Assembly: GCF_001898805.1 (NCBI RefSeq)
Contig: NZ_MKVJ01000010.1
Span: forward strand, 40,347 to 94,936
Direction: 5' to 3'
DNA from: Leifsonia sp. 71-9
GTDB taxonomy: Bacteria; Actinomycetota; Actinomycetes; Actinomycetales; Microbacteriaceae
DNA length: 54,590 nucleotides
Shown: positions 1-9,972 of the stretch, in pieces
Numbering within the stretch: position 1 is the first letter of the stretch
Layout: each line of letters opens with the position of its first letter
Program-made: the position numbers and the translations under genes
Notes under the pieces: model-generated
Told to the model about the DNA's origin: nothing
Database searches by the model: none
What the model saw: the letters and a program-made list of their open reading frames with translations, nothing else

Positions 1-359
1 GCTACGTCGCCCCCATCGTGCTCACCGACGTGCGGCCCGACATGGAGATCGCCCAGGTTGAGGTGTTCGGCCCCGTGCTCTCTGTGCTCGCGGTCGACAG
101 CGTCGACGAGGCGGTCGCGGTGGCGAACGGCACGCCGTTCGGCCTCGGAGCCGGCCTCTGGACCCGCGACCTCTCGGCCGCCCATCGCGTGTCCCGGCGC
201 CTGCGGGCCGGGACCGTCTGGGTCAACTGCTACGAGGAGGGCGACATGTCGATGCCGTTCGGCGGCGTGGGCGCGAGCGGTTTCGGCCGCGACAAGGGCG
301 CGCACGCGGTGGACAAGTACACCGACGTGAAGAGCACCTGGATCGAGCTGGGCGCATGA
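1..359 (+). CDS. Aldehyde dehydrogenase, C-terminal part (5' end outside window)
   Basis: NAD(P)+-dependent aldehyde dehydrogenase, C-terminal ~119 residues only; the reading frame is open from base 3 at the window edge, so the catalytic Cys and Glu lie outside. The visible part has the family's conserved EVFGPVLSV segment, the NGTPFGLGAGLWTRD segment, and the C-terminal GTVWVNCY...PFGGVGASGFGRD block that lines the substrate and oligomer interface. The stop overlaps the next gene's ATG (ATGA), so translation is probably coupled. Being followed by a peptidase-C26-type hydrolase suggests a gamma-glutamyl-aminobutyraldehyde or similar semialdehyde substrate (PuuC-like), but that is inferred from context; the fragment alone cannot fix the substrate. 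Confidence 0.93.
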   Translation, partial: YVAPIVLTDVRPDMEIAQVEVFGPVLSVLAVDSVDEAVAVANGTPFGLGAGLWTRDLSAAHRVSRRLRAGTVWVNCYEEGDMSMPFGGVGASGFGRDKGAHAVDKYTDVKSTWIELGA

Positions 360-1096
360 CCGGCCCGATCATCGCCGTCACGGCCTGGCGCCGGGCGCTC
401 GCCACGGGACTCGGCGCGCAGACGGACCTCTACACGCTCGGCGGCGAGTACGCCGACAGCGTCCAGGCGGCCGGCGGCATCCCGCTGCTCGTCCCCGACG
501 TCGTCGACCCGGACGTGCCGGCGCTCCTCGCGCGCGTCGACGGCGTGCTCCTCTCCGGCGGTCAGGACGTCGCCTCCGGCGCACGCGACTCCACGGAGCA
601 CGCGATCCTCGCCGAGGCCCAGCGGATCGGGATGCCCGTCTTCGGCATCTGCCGCGGCCTCCAGCTCCTCAACGTCCACCGCGGCGGCACGCTCGTCGCC
701 GACCTGCCGCACACCCCCGACCACCCCGCTGTCGGGAGCGGGGAGGAGCGGCTCAGCCGGCACCGGATCGTGGACGGTGCCGGCTGGGTCGCGGATTCCC
801 TCCCCGACGACGGCGTCGTGAACTCGATCCACCACCAGGCGATCGACCGCCTCGGCGCCGGGCTGGCCATCGCCGCCCGCGCCGAGGACGGCACGGTCGA
901 AGCGGTGGCCGGGACCGACACCTCGCGTTTTCTCCGGGCGGTGCAGTGGCACCCGGAGAAGATGCCGGGCGTGGAGGGGCGCGCCCACGCGACGCGCCTG
1001 CTCGCGCCCTTCATCGCGGCCGCCGACGACTACCGCCGTCGCGCCGCCTCCACACCGAGAGTTCCATCCACCTCTACAGACAAGGAGTTCGTGTGA
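356..1096 (+). CDS. Gamma-glutamyl-gamma-aminobutyrate hydrolase family protein (peptidase C26, PuuD-like)
   Basis: 246 residues, the size of the class I glutamine-amidotransferase-like C26 hydrolases. These use a Cys-His-Glu triad to cleave gamma-glutamyl amide bonds, for example releasing GABA from gamma-glutamyl-GABA in the Puu putrescine pathway. Visible: oxyanion-side LLSGGQDV near residue 65, nucleophile elbow FGICRGLQLLN with Cys99, and WHPEK with His199 and Glu201. The ATG lies in a 4-base ATGA overlap with the aldehyde dehydrogenase, and the stop overlaps the next GTG (GTGA). Neighbours support an operon that deglutamylates a compound and oxidises its aldehyde. The exact substrate is not shown by the sequence. 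Confidence 0.9.
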   Translation: MTGPIIAVTAWRRALATGLGAQTDLYTLGGEYADSVQAAGGIPLLVPDVVDPDVPALLARVDGVLLSGGQDVASGARDSTEHAILAEAQRIGMPVFGICRGLQLLNVHRGGTLVADLPHTPDHPAVGSGEERLSRHRIVDGAGWVADSLPDDGVVNSIHHQAIDRLGAGLAIAARAEDGTVEAVAGTDTSRFLRAVQWHPEKMPGVEGRAHATRLLAPFIAAADDYRRRAASTPRVPSTSTDKEFV

Positions 1097-1572
1097 GCAC
1101 GACCCCCAAGCGCATCTTCCTCGAGTTCGAGGGCGGCCCGCGCGCCGAAGCGACCCTGCTGCTCGACGCCGCGCCGAAGACCGCCGAAGCGATCTGGAGC
1201 GCACTCGCGTCGCCCGTGAGCGACGATGTCATGCACGCGATGTACGCCGGACCCGAGATCATGTTCGGGCTGCCGCAGAGCGCGCAGACGTTCGACCCGA
1301 CCGCCCTCCCGGCGGAGAACCAGCAGGTCATCCCCGCCGCGGGCGACCTGGTCTGGTTCTTCCAGCCCAAGGAGCTCATGGCTGGGCTGGACTTCGAGCT
1401 GTGGGAGGTCGGCATCTTCTACGGCAAGGGCGGCCGGATCTTCGGCCCCCTCGGCTGGACCCCCTGCACCATCTGGGCGTCGATCACCAGCGGACTCGAG
1501 GAGTTCGCCGCGGCGTGCCAGGAGACCCGCACCATCGGACTGAAGAAACTCACCATCGGGAGAATCGAATGA
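1093..1572 (+). CDS. DUF3830 family protein (cyclophilin-like fold)
   Basis: 159-residue protein starting at GTG 1093, which overlaps the previous stop (GTGA) and ends in an ATGA overlap with the next gene. The sequence (FLEFEGGPRAEATLLLDAAPKTAE near the start, then ALASPVSDDVMHAMYAGPEIMF, GDLVWFFQP, GGRIFGPLGWTPCTIWASI) fits DUF3830, a small cyclophilin-like family recalled as sitting beside amino-acid transport and amidohydrolase genes. Its biochemical role is unknown to me. A longer in-frame reading exists upstream (from 946) but lies inside the hydrolase gene and is not credible. Sandwiched between a hydrolase and a substrate-binding protein, it probably serves the same catabolic pathway. 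Confidence 0.85.
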   Translation: MSTTPKRIFLEFEGGPRAEATLLLDAAPKTAEAIWSALASPVSDDVMHAMYAGPEIMFGLPQSAQTFDPTALPAENQQVIPAAGDLVWFFQPKELMAGLDFELWEVGIFYGKGGRIFGPLGWTPCTIWASITSGLEEFAAACQETRTIGLKKLTIGRIE

Positions 1573-2468
1573 CGATCACACGTTCCCTCCGCCGCGGCCC
1601 CCTCGCGGCGGGCATCGGCATCGCGGCGGCAGCGGCCGCGCTGCTCACCGGCTGCAGCAGCACCCCCGCCGCCTCGTCCGGCTCCGCCTCCTCCACGCCC
1701 TCGACAGCGACGGTGAAACTGCCGTCCTCGTTCGCGGGCAAGGATCTGGTGGCTCCGGCCGTCACCGGCTACCCGCCCTACGCCTACCTCGACGGCGGCA
1801 AGATCGTCGGCATCAGCACCGACCTCGCCACCGCCGTCGGCGGCCCGTGGGGCACCAAGGTGACCCTCAAGCAGGACTCCTTCGAGAACGCGCTCCTCGG
1901 CGTCAACAGCGGCAACTACTTCGGCGCGTTCGGCGCCGACGTCACCGCCGAGCGCGAGAAGACGTTCGACCAGGTCTCCTTCCTCGAGGACCACTACCAG
2001 TTCATGGGCCTCAAGGGCGCCGACCTCGGCACGAGCATGGACGACCTGTGCGGGCTGAAGATCTCCGTCGTCGCGGCCGACAGCGCCATCCCGGTGCTGC
2101 AGGCGCAGTCGGCGAAGTGCACCGCCGCCGGCAAGAAGGAGATCAGCGTCCAGACCTTCGCCGACCAGGGCGCCGCGACCCTCGCGGTCAGCAGCAAGCA
2201 GGTCGACGCGACGACCGCGACGCTGACCAACCTCGGGTACATTTCCAAGCAGTCCACCGGTCAGTTCGCGATCGGCGGCCCGAAGTACCAGTTCGTCCTC
2301 ATCGGCATCGCCACCAAGAAGGGCAACGGGATGGCGCAGGCGCTCGCCGACTCCATCAACGAGCTCATCGCGAACGGCGAATACGCCAAGATCCTCAAGA
2401 AGTACGGGGTCGAGGGCGACGCCATCGACAAGGCAGAAGTCAACCCGGACCCGAACGTCGGAGAGTAG
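1569..2468 (+). CDS. ABC transporter substrate-binding lipoprotein (family 3, polar amino acid type)
   Basis: 299 residues starting at ATG 1569 in an ATGA overlap. A twin-Arg-containing n-region, an Ala-rich hydrophobic stretch and the lipobox LLTGC (Cys29) show a lipoprotein, followed by a Ser/Thr/Ala-rich tether to about residue 45. The body has the family 3 layout: GYPPYAYLDGGKIVGISTDL near the first lobe, then segments around ADVTAEREKTFDQVSF. Its role is to capture an amino-acid-like ligand outside the membrane for the permease and ATPase that follow. The ligand is not decidable from sequence; operon context suggests a gamma-glutamyl or amino-acid derivative. Confidence 0.9.
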   Translation: MTITRSLRRGPLAAGIGIAAAAAALLTGCSSTPAASSGSASSTPSTATVKLPSSFAGKDLVAPAVTGYPPYAYLDGGKIVGISTDLATAVGGPWGTKVTLKQDSFENALLGVNSGNYFGAFGADVTAEREKTFDQVSFLEDHYQFMGLKGADLGTSMDDLCGLKISVVAADSAIPVLQAQSAKCTAAGKKEISVQTFADQGAATLAVSSKQVDATTATLTNLGYISKQSTGQFAIGGPKYQFVLIGIATKKGNGMAQALADSINELIANGEYAKILKKYGVEGDAIDKAEVNPDPNVGE

Positions 2469-2478
2469 CAGCACCCTC

Positions 2479-3444
2479 ATGCCCGAACACGAACAGGGAT
2501 CGGCGGCCCTCGCGCCGCACATCCCCAACCGCCACATCATGCGCTGGGTGGTCGCCGCCCTGCTCGTGCTCCTCCTGCTCGGCTGGCTTCAGGGCCTGGC
2601 GTTCAACCAGGCCCTGGACTGGCCGACCATCGGGCAGTACTTCCTGAACTACGACGTGCTGGCCGGGCTCGGCCGCACGCTGCTCATCACCGCGGTCTCG
2701 ATCGTCGTCGCCGTCGTCCTGGGCGCCCTGCTCGCGACGATGCGGCTCTCCGACAACCCGGTGCTGCGCGGGCTCGCCTGGCTCTACGTCTGGTTCTTCC
2801 GGTCGATCCCGCTGCTGGTGCTGCTGGTCCTGACCTTCAACCTGTCGCTGCTCTGGCCGACGATCGACATCGGCATCCCGTACGGCCCGGTGTTCGTCTC
2901 GGTCAACACGCAGGAGCTCATCAATCCGATGGTCGCCGCCATCGTGACGTTCTCGCTGCAGCAGGCCGCCTACACGTCCGAGGTGCTGCGCGCGTCCATC
3001 CAGTCGGTGCCGGCCGGTCAGCGCGAGGCCGCGGTGGCGCTCGGGATGACGCGCACCCGCACGATGATGAAGATCGTCTTCCCGCAGGCGTTCCGGGTGG
3101 CGCTCCCGCCGATCGCGAACGACACGATCAACCTGCTGAAGTCGACCTCCCTGGTCGCCTTCATCGCCGTGCCGGACCTGATGTACTCGGTGCAGCAGAT
3201 CTACTCGTCCAACTTCCGCATCGTGCCGCTGCTGATCGTGGCGACGCTCTGGTACATGATCGTCGTCTCGATCCTGTCGGTCGGGCAGTACTTCATCGAG
3301 CGCGCGCTCCGGTCGTCGCCGTCGCGGGTCGGCCGGCGCACCATCGAGGCGGATCCGGTCCTCCCGGACTCCGCCACCCCGGACGACATCGCCGCCGAGC
3401 GCACGGCGGACGCAGGCACGACGCCGAAGGAGAACCGCGCATGA
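2479..3444 (+). CDS. Amino acid ABC transporter permease (HisM/GlnP type)
   Basis: 321 residues, integral membrane. It has a hydrophobic segment near residues 15-40, then the His/Glu/Gln/Arg/opine permease core beginning [19 protein letters not shown]. The ATPase-docking EAA loop is clear: [20 protein letters not shown] followed by [14 protein letters not shown]. The C-terminal ~40 residues are hydrophilic. Only one permease gene is present, so it probably works as a homodimer with two copies of the ATPase encoded next. The start ATG at 2479 is 10 bases after the binding-protein stop; the stop overlaps the next ATG. Confidence 0.93.
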   Translation: MPEHEQGSAALAPHIPNRHIMRWVVAALLVLLLLGWLQGLAFNQALDWPTIGQYFLNYDVLAGLGRTLLITAVSIVVAVVLGALLATMRLSDNPVLRGLAWLYVWFFRSIPLLVLLVLTFNLSLLWPTIDIGIPYGPVFVSVNTQELINPMVAAIVTFSLQQAAYTSEVLRASIQSVPAGQREAAVALGMTRTRTMMKIVFPQAFRVALPPIANDTINLLKSTSLVAFIAVPDLMYSVQQIYSSNFRIVPLLIVATLWYMIVVSILSVGQYFIERALRSSPSRVGRRTIEADPVLPDSATPDDIAAERTADAGTTPKENRA

Positions 3445-4205
3445 GCCCCTTCCTGCAGGTGACCGACGTCACCAAGCGCTACGACGACGTGACCGTCATC
3501 GACGACGTGAGCCTGGAGGTCGAGCGCGGCGAGACCGTCGTGCTGCTCGGTCCCTCCGGCGCCGGCAAGAGCACCCTCCTGCGCTGCATGAACATGCTCG
3601 AGCGCATCGACCGCGGCCGTATCGTGCTCGACGGCGAGGAGCTCGGCTGGAAGCCCCGCAAGGGCGTCATGCGCGAGCTCTCCGGCCGGGCCGAGGCGCG
3701 CCAGCGCCAGGACATCGGGATGGTGTTCCAGAGCTTCAACCTGTTCTCCCATCTGACGGTGCTGCAGAACGTGATCGAGGCGCCGGTGGGCGTGCTGAAG
3801 CGGCCGAAGGCCGAGGCGATCGCGGAGGCGCACGACCTCCTCCGGCAGGTCGGGCTCGACCACAAGGCGGACGCGTACCCTGCTCAGCTCTCCGGCGGTC
3901 AGCAGCAGCGGGTGGCGATCGCCCGCGCCCTCGCGATGCACCCGAAGCTCATGCTCTTCGACGAGCCGACCAGCGCGCTCGACCCCGAGCTCGTCAGCGA
4001 GGTCCTCGACGTGATCAAGGGTCTGGCGACCACCGGCATGACCCTGGTGATCGTCACCCACGAGATCGGCTTCGCCCGCGAGGTGTGCGACCGGTTCGTC
4101 TTCATGGAGGACGGCCGCATCGTCGAGACGGGCGCCTCCGACCGGCTCACGGTCGACGGAGCGACCAGCCCGCGCACGCGCAACTTCCTCTCCCGGGTGC
4201 TCTGA
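3441..4205 (+). CDS. Amino acid ABC transporter ATP-binding protein (GlnQ/HisP type)
   Basis: 254 residues, the usual length for polar amino-acid uptake ATPases. Walker [10 protein letters not shown] near residue 37, Q-loop [16 protein letters not shown], signature LSGGQQQR, Walker [15 protein letters not shown], and the His switch VTHEIGFA. The ATG overlaps the permease stop, completing the transport set. It is the last gene of the operon; no strong hairpin follows, and an 86-base gap leads to guaB. Confidence 0.95.
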   Translation: MSPFLQVTDVTKRYDDVTVIDDVSLEVERGETVVLLGPSGAGKSTLLRCMNMLERIDRGRIVLDGEELGWKPRKGVMRELSGRAEARQRQDIGMVFQSFNLFSHLTVLQNVIEAPVGVLKRPKAEAIAEAHDLLRQVGLDHKADAYPAQLSGGQQQRVAIARALAMHPKLMLFDEPTSALDPELVSEVLDVIKGLATTGMTLVIVTHEIGFAREVCDRFVFMEDGRIVETGASDRLTVDGATSPRTRNFLSRVL

Positions 4206-4231
4206 GCCGTCGCTCAGCGGATTCGGAATAG

Positions 4232-5794
<1,563 letters not shown>

Positions 5795-5805
5795 ACACAC
5801 CTCCG

Positions 5806-5842
5806 GAAGCCGCCGCCCGCGCTCGACGCGGGCGGCGGCTTC
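5806..5842 (+). terminator. Rho-independent-type hairpin after guaB
   Basis: A 16-bp perfect stem (arms 5806-5821 and 5827-5842, left arm GAAGCCGCCGCCCGCG) closes a 5-base loop, followed by a short GTCTAT run rather than a long T-tract, as is common in high-GC actinobacteria. It lies 11 bases after the guaB stop. Confidence 0.88.
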
Positions 5843-5906
5843 GTCTATCCTGGAAGGCTTTGCCCACCGGCGAGGCGCACCATCACCAGTCTCCAGGAGC
5901 ATCACC

Positions 5907-7595
5907 GTGGGTCACATCGACGTCTCCGGCGTCTCGTACACGCTCGCCGACGGGCGTCCGCTGCTCGACGACGTCTCGTTCCGCGTCGGCGACGGCACCG
6001 TCTCCGCGCTGATCGGCGCGAACGGCGCCGGCAAGTCCACCCTCCTGCGCATCATCCGCGGGGAGCTGCGTCCCGAGTCGGGCGGCGTCGTGATCGACGG
6101 CGGTCTGGGCGTGATGGACCAGTTCGTCGGCCACGTGCGGGACGACCGCACCGTGCGCGATCTGCTGGTCGGCGTCGCGCCGGTCGCGGTCCGCCGGGCG
6201 GCCGAGGCGCTCGCGGCGGCCGAGGAGGCCATCATCGAGCGCGACGAGACCGACACCCAGCTGCGCTATGCGAACGCCCTGGCCGAGTACGCCGACGCCG
6301 GCGGCTACGACCAGGAGGTCGTCTGGGACAACTGCACGGTCACCGCGCTCGGGCTCCCGTTCGAGCGCGCCCAGTACCGGTCCGTCCGCACGCTCTCCGG
6401 CGGCGAGCAGAAGCGCCTGGTGCTGGAGGCGCTGCTGCGCGGCCCGGAGCAGGTGCTCCTGCTCGACGAGCCGGACAACTACCTCGACGTGCCGGCCAAG
6501 CGCTGGCTGGAGGAGCAGCTGCGGGCCACGCCCAAGACCGTGCTGCTCGTCTCGCACGATCGCGAGCTGCTCGCGAACGCGGCCGACCGCATCGTGACCC
6601 TGGAGCTCGGGGGAGCGGGCAACAGCACCTGGACGCACGGCGGCGGCTTCGGCGGCTACCACCAGGCCCGGGAGGAGCGGATGGCCCGGCTCGAAGAGCT
6701 GCGCCGGCGCTGGGACGAGGAGCACGTCAAGCTGAAGGCGCTGGTGCTGCGCTTCAAAGAGAAGGCCAAGTACAACTCCGACCTCGCGAACGCGTACCAG
6801 GCGGCGCAGACCCGGCTCGCGAAGTTCGAGGCCGCCGGTCCGCCCCAGGCGCGCCCGCGCGAGCAGAATGTGCGGATGCGCCTCACCGGCGCGCGCACCG
6901 GCCGCCGGGTCGCCGAGCTGCACCGCCTGGAGCTGACCGGACTCATGCGGCCGTTCGACGGCGAGATCTGGTTCGGCGAGCGGGTCGCGGTGCTCGGGTC
7001 GAACGGCTCCGGCAAGTCGCACTTCCTCCGCCTCCTCGCCGCGGGCGGCACCGATCCGGATCCCGGCGCCGGCCACCTCGCCTCTGCTGAGCACGCGGGC
7101 GCGCCGGTGCCGCACACCGGGGCGGCGAAGCTCGGCGCCCGTGTGGCCCCCGGGCTCTTCGCCCAGGCCCACGAGCATCCCGAGCTGGTCGGGCGCACCC
7201 TCCTCGACATCCTGCACCGCGGCGACGACCGGCGGGACGGGATGCCGAGGGAGGCGGCGAGCCGCGTGCTCGACCGCTACGGGCTCGCCGCGTCGGCCGA
7301 GCAGAACTTCGAGTCGCTCTCGGGCGGCCAGCAGGCGCGCCTGCAGATCCTCCTGCTGGAGCTGTCGGGTGCGACCCTGCTGCTGCTCGACGAGCCGACC
7401 GACAACCTCGACCTGGTGTCGGCGGAGGCGCTCGAGGAGGGTCTCGCCGGCTACGAGGGCACCGTCATCGCCGTGACGCACGACCGCTGGTTCGCGCGCG
7501 GCTTCGACCGGTTCCTGGTGTTCGGTTCCGACGGAGAGGTCTACGAGGCGGACGAGCCCGTCTGGGACGAGACCCGGGTCGCGCGGGCGCGCTAG
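5907..7595 (+). CDS. ABC-F family ATP-binding protein
   Basis: 562 residues with two ABC cassettes and no membrane segments, the ABC-F layout. Members act on ribosomes (translation factors of the EttA/Uup type or antibiotic resistance factors). Cassette 1: Walker A GANGAGKST (about 37-45), LSGGEQKR, LLLDEPDNYLD. Cassette 2: GSNGSGKS, LSGGQQARLQ, LLLDEPTDNLD. The family's usual DEPTNHLD is altered in both (DEPDNYLD and DEPTDNLD). The linker between cassettes is basic and charged (EERMARLEELRRRWDEEHVKLK), fitting a helical interdomain arm. Start GTG 5907. Its stop shares a CTAG with the convergent gene. Whether it is a housekeeping or a resistance factor cannot be said. Confidence 0.92.
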   Translation: MGHIDVSGVSYTLADGRPLLDDVSFRVGDGTVSALIGANGAGKSTLLRIIRGELRPESGGVVIDGGLGVMDQFVGHVRDDRTVRDLLVGVAPVAVRRAAEALAAAEEAIIERDETDTQLRYANALAEYADAGGYDQEVVWDNCTVTALGLPFERAQYRSVRTLSGGEQKRLVLEALLRGPEQVLLLDEPDNYLDVPAKRWLEEQLRATPKTVLLVSHDRELLANAADRIVTLELGGAGNSTWTHGGGFGGYHQAREERMARLEELRRRWDEEHVKLKALVLRFKEKAKYNSDLANAYQAAQTRLAKFEAAGPPQARPREQNVRMRLTGARTGRRVAELHRLELTGLMRPFDGEIWFGERVAVLGSNGSGKSHFLRLLAAGGTDPDPGAGHLASAEHAGAPVPHTGAAKLGARVAPGLFAQAHEHPELVGRTLLDILHRGDDRRDGMPREAASRVLDRYGLAASAEQNFESLSGGQQARLQILLLELSGATLLLLDEPTDNLDLVSAEALEEGLAGYEGTVIAVTHDRWFARGFDRFLVFGSDGEVYEADEPVWDETRVARAR

Positions 7596-8737
7596 TCGCG
7601 CATCCGCCCGATCCGGGTCACGGCCTCGGTCAGCACCTCGGGGGAGCACGCCAGGTTGATCCGCGCGTGCCCGATGCCCGGCCGGCCGAACGCGGGGCCG
7701 TTGCCGAGCGCCACCTTCGTCTCGGTGAGGATGCGCTGCGCCGGGTCGTCGCCCCAGCCGAGCGCGCTCAGGTCGACCCACGCCAGATAGCTCGCGCGCG
7801 GCTCGCGGTAGCGCGCCGCGGGGACGTGCTCGGCGAGCAGCTCCGCGAGCAGCCGGCGGTTGCCCTCGATCGCGTCGAGCGCGCCGTCGAGCCACGGCAT
7901 CCCCTCGCGATAGGCGGTCTCGGTCGCGATGCGGCCGAACAGGCTCGTGCGCTCCTCGACCTCGACGGGGAGGCCCTGGACGAGCGCCGCCATGTCGTCG
8001 CCGGCCGCGACGAAGAAGGCGCACTTGAGTCCGGCGAGGTTCCACGCCTTGCTCGCCGAGTGCGCCGCGATGCCGACCCGGCGCGCGGCGTCCGACACGC
8101 TCAGGAACGGGGTGAAGGCCGCGTCCCGGTGCGTGAGGGAGGCGTGCACCTCGTCGCTGACGACACGGACGCCGTAACGCTCCGCGAGCTCGGCGACGGC
8201 GACGAGGTCCTCCCGCGGGTGCACCAGGCCGAGCGGGTTGTGCGGGTTGCACAGGAGGAGTGCACGCGCCCCCTCCGCGAACGCCCGCTCCAGCCCCGGC
8301 AGGTCGAGCGACCACGTGGTGCCGTCGTCGACGAGCGGGACCTCCTCGACCACGCCGCCGGCCTCCGGCACGTACGCGAAGAACGGCGGGTAGACGGGAG
8401 GCGTGATGACGACCCGGTCGCCGGGCGCGATGAGCCGGCGCAGCGCCTCCACCACCACGACGCCGATGTCGGTCGAGGTGCGCACCCGGGCCTGATCGAC
8501 CTCCCACCCCCAGGAGTCGCGGGCATGGTCGGCGAACGCCGTCTCCATCCCGCGGTCGGGGCCGACGTAGCCCGTGTCGGAGCGGTCGATCGCCGCGTGC
8601 AGGGCGGCCGCGATCGGCGCGGCGAGGGGATAGTCCATCTCGGCCACGAACAGCGGAAGGACGTCGGACGGGTAGGCGCGCCACTTCTCGCTGGTGCGCT
8701 CGCGGAGACGGTCAAGAGGCTCGGCGTCGACGGTCAT
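7592..8737 (-). CDS. PLP-dependent aminotransferase-fold C-S lyase (MalY/PatB family)
   Basis: 381 residues, fold type I PLP enzyme. MalY/PatB members cleave cystathionine or cysteine S-conjugates. Seen: WRAYPSDVLPLFVAEMDYP near the N-terminus, which is characteristic of this family rather than of general aspartate aminotransferases; TGYVGP; CNPHNPLG; SDEVHASL; and HSASKAWNLAGLK with the Schiff-base Lys230. Start ATG at 8737; a GGAGGG lies right next to it, unusually close. The reading frame is open for over 1.2 kb further upstream, but that part runs antisense through guaB3. It is divergent from guaB3 and convergent with the ABC-F gene. A regulatory role like that of E. coli MalY cannot be excluded. 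Confidence 0.92.
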   Translation of the reverse strand: MTVDAEPLDRLRERTSEKWRAYPSDVLPLFVAEMDYPLAAPIAAALHAAIDRSDTGYVGPDRGMETAFADHARDSWGWEVDQARVRTSTDIGVVVVEALRRLIAPGDRVVITPPVYPPFFAYVPEAGGVVEEVPLVDDGTTWSLDLPGLERAFAEGARALLLCNPHNPLGLVHPREDLVAVAELAERYGVRVVSDEVHASLTHRDAAFTPFLSVSDAARRVGIAAHSASKAWNLAGLKCAFFVAAGDDMAALVQGLPVEVEERTSLFGRIATETAYREGMPWLDGALDAIEGNRRLLAELLAEHVPAARYREPRASYLAWVDLSALGWGDDPAQRILTETKVALGNGPAFGRPGIGHARINLACSPEVLTEAVTRIGRMRD

Positions 8738-8797
8738 CCCTCCACTCTGCCAGGCCCGTCCGACAAGCGGCAGGTGGGCCGGGTGGAGGGCGGGCCA

Positions 8798-8803
8798 TAG
8801 ACT
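8798..8803 (+). promoter_or_regulatory. -10 element of a probably leaderless guaB3 transcript
   Basis: TAGACT ends exactly 6 bases before the GTG start at 8810, leaving no room for a ribosome binding site. The same spacing is seen at 17420, 21020 and 34598. Confidence 0.55.
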
Positions 8804-8809
8804 GGGCTG

Positions 8810-9934
8810 GTGAGCATGGAGATTGAGATCGGGCGCGCCAAGCGCGCTCGCCGCGTGTACGCCTTCGACGACATCGCGGTGGTGCCCAGCCGGCGCACCC
8901 GCGACCCCGAGGACGTCTCGGTGTCCTGGGGCATCGACGCCTACCAGTTCTCCATCCCGTTCCTCGCCGCCCCGATGGACTCGGTCGTCTCGCCCACCAC
9001 GGCGATCATGATGGGCCAGCTCGGCGGTCTGGGCGTCCTCGACCTCGAGGGCCTGTGGACCCGCTACGAGGACCCGGAGCCGCTGCTCGCCGAGATCCGC
9101 GAGCTCCCGGCCGCGAAGGCGACCGCGCGCATGCAGGAGATCTACGCCGAGCCGATCAAGCCGGAGCTCGTCACCCGCCGCCTCGCCGAGATCCGCGAGG
9201 CGGGCGTCACCGTCGCGGGCGCCCTGTCGCCGCAGCGCACCCAGGACCTCTACGAGACCGTCGTCGCCGCCGGCGTCGACCTCTTCGTCATCCGCGGCAC
9301 CACGGTCTCGGCCGAGCACGTCTCGAAGACGGTGGAGCCCCTGAACCTCAAGAAGTTCATCTACGAGCTGGATGTGCCCGTCATCGTCGGCGGCGCCGCC
9401 ACGTACACCGCGGCCCTGCACCTCATGCGCACCGGCGCGGCGGGCGTGCTCGTCGGGTTCGGCGGAGGCGCGGCCTCCACGACGCGCTCGACGCTCGGCA
9501 TCCACGCCCCGATGGCGACCGCGGTGGCCGATGTCGCCGGCGCGCGCCGCGACTACATGGACGAGTCGGGGGGCCGCTACGTGCACGTGATCGCCGACGG
9601 CGGCCTCGGCAGCTCGGGCGACATCGTCAAGGCGATCGCCTGCGGCGCCGACGCCGTCATGCTCGGCTCGACGCTCGCCCGCGCGACCGACGCGCCCGGC
9701 GGCGGCTGGCACTGGGGCGCCGAGGCGCACCACCCGCACCTCCCGCGCGGCAACCGCGTGCAGGTCGGGCAGGTCGCGCCCCTGGAGGAGATCCTGTACG
9801 GCCCGGCACCCGTGGCCGAAGGGACTGCGAATCTGGTGGGAGCCTTGCGCCGCAGCATGGCGACCACGGGATACTCGGACCTGAAGGAGTTCCAGCGCGT
9901 CGAGGTGGTCGTCGCACCGTACCAAGCGCACTAG
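8810..9934 (+). CDS. guaB3: GuaB3 family IMP dehydrogenase-related protein
   Basis: 374 residues with the IMPDH barrel but no CBS domains, as in the actinobacterial GuaB3 family. N-terminus RVYAFDDIAVVPSRRTRDPE matches the IMPDH entry loop, and VHVIADGGLGSSGDIVKAI plus GADAVMLGSTLA form the phosphate-binding end. The region aligning with the IMPDH catalytic loop reads GFGGGAASTTRST: Ser occupies the place of the catalytic Cys, so normal IMP dehydrogenase chemistry through a thioimidate is not expected. Function in this family remains uncertain to me. GTG start at 8810 fits a leaderless mRNA. glpD follows after 38 bases. Confidence 0.9.
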   Translation: MSMEIEIGRAKRARRVYAFDDIAVVPSRRTRDPEDVSVSWGIDAYQFSIPFLAAPMDSVVSPTTAIMMGQLGGLGVLDLEGLWTRYEDPEPLLAEIRELPAAKATARMQEIYAEPIKPELVTRRLAEIREAGVTVAGALSPQRTQDLYETVVAAGVDLFVIRGTTVSAEHVSKTVEPLNLKKFIYELDVPVIVGGAATYTAALHLMRTGAAGVLVGFGGGAASTTRSTLGIHAPMATAVADVAGARRDYMDESGGRYVHVIADGGLGSSGDIVKAIACGADAVMLGSTLARATDAPGGGWHWGAEAHHPHLPRGNRVQVGQVAPLEEILYGPAPVAEGTANLVGALRRSMATTGYSDLKEFQRVEVVVAPYQAH

Positions 9935-9972
9935 ACCCGCGGCCGAAGGCGGCCGAGGAGAGGGAGGCAACG

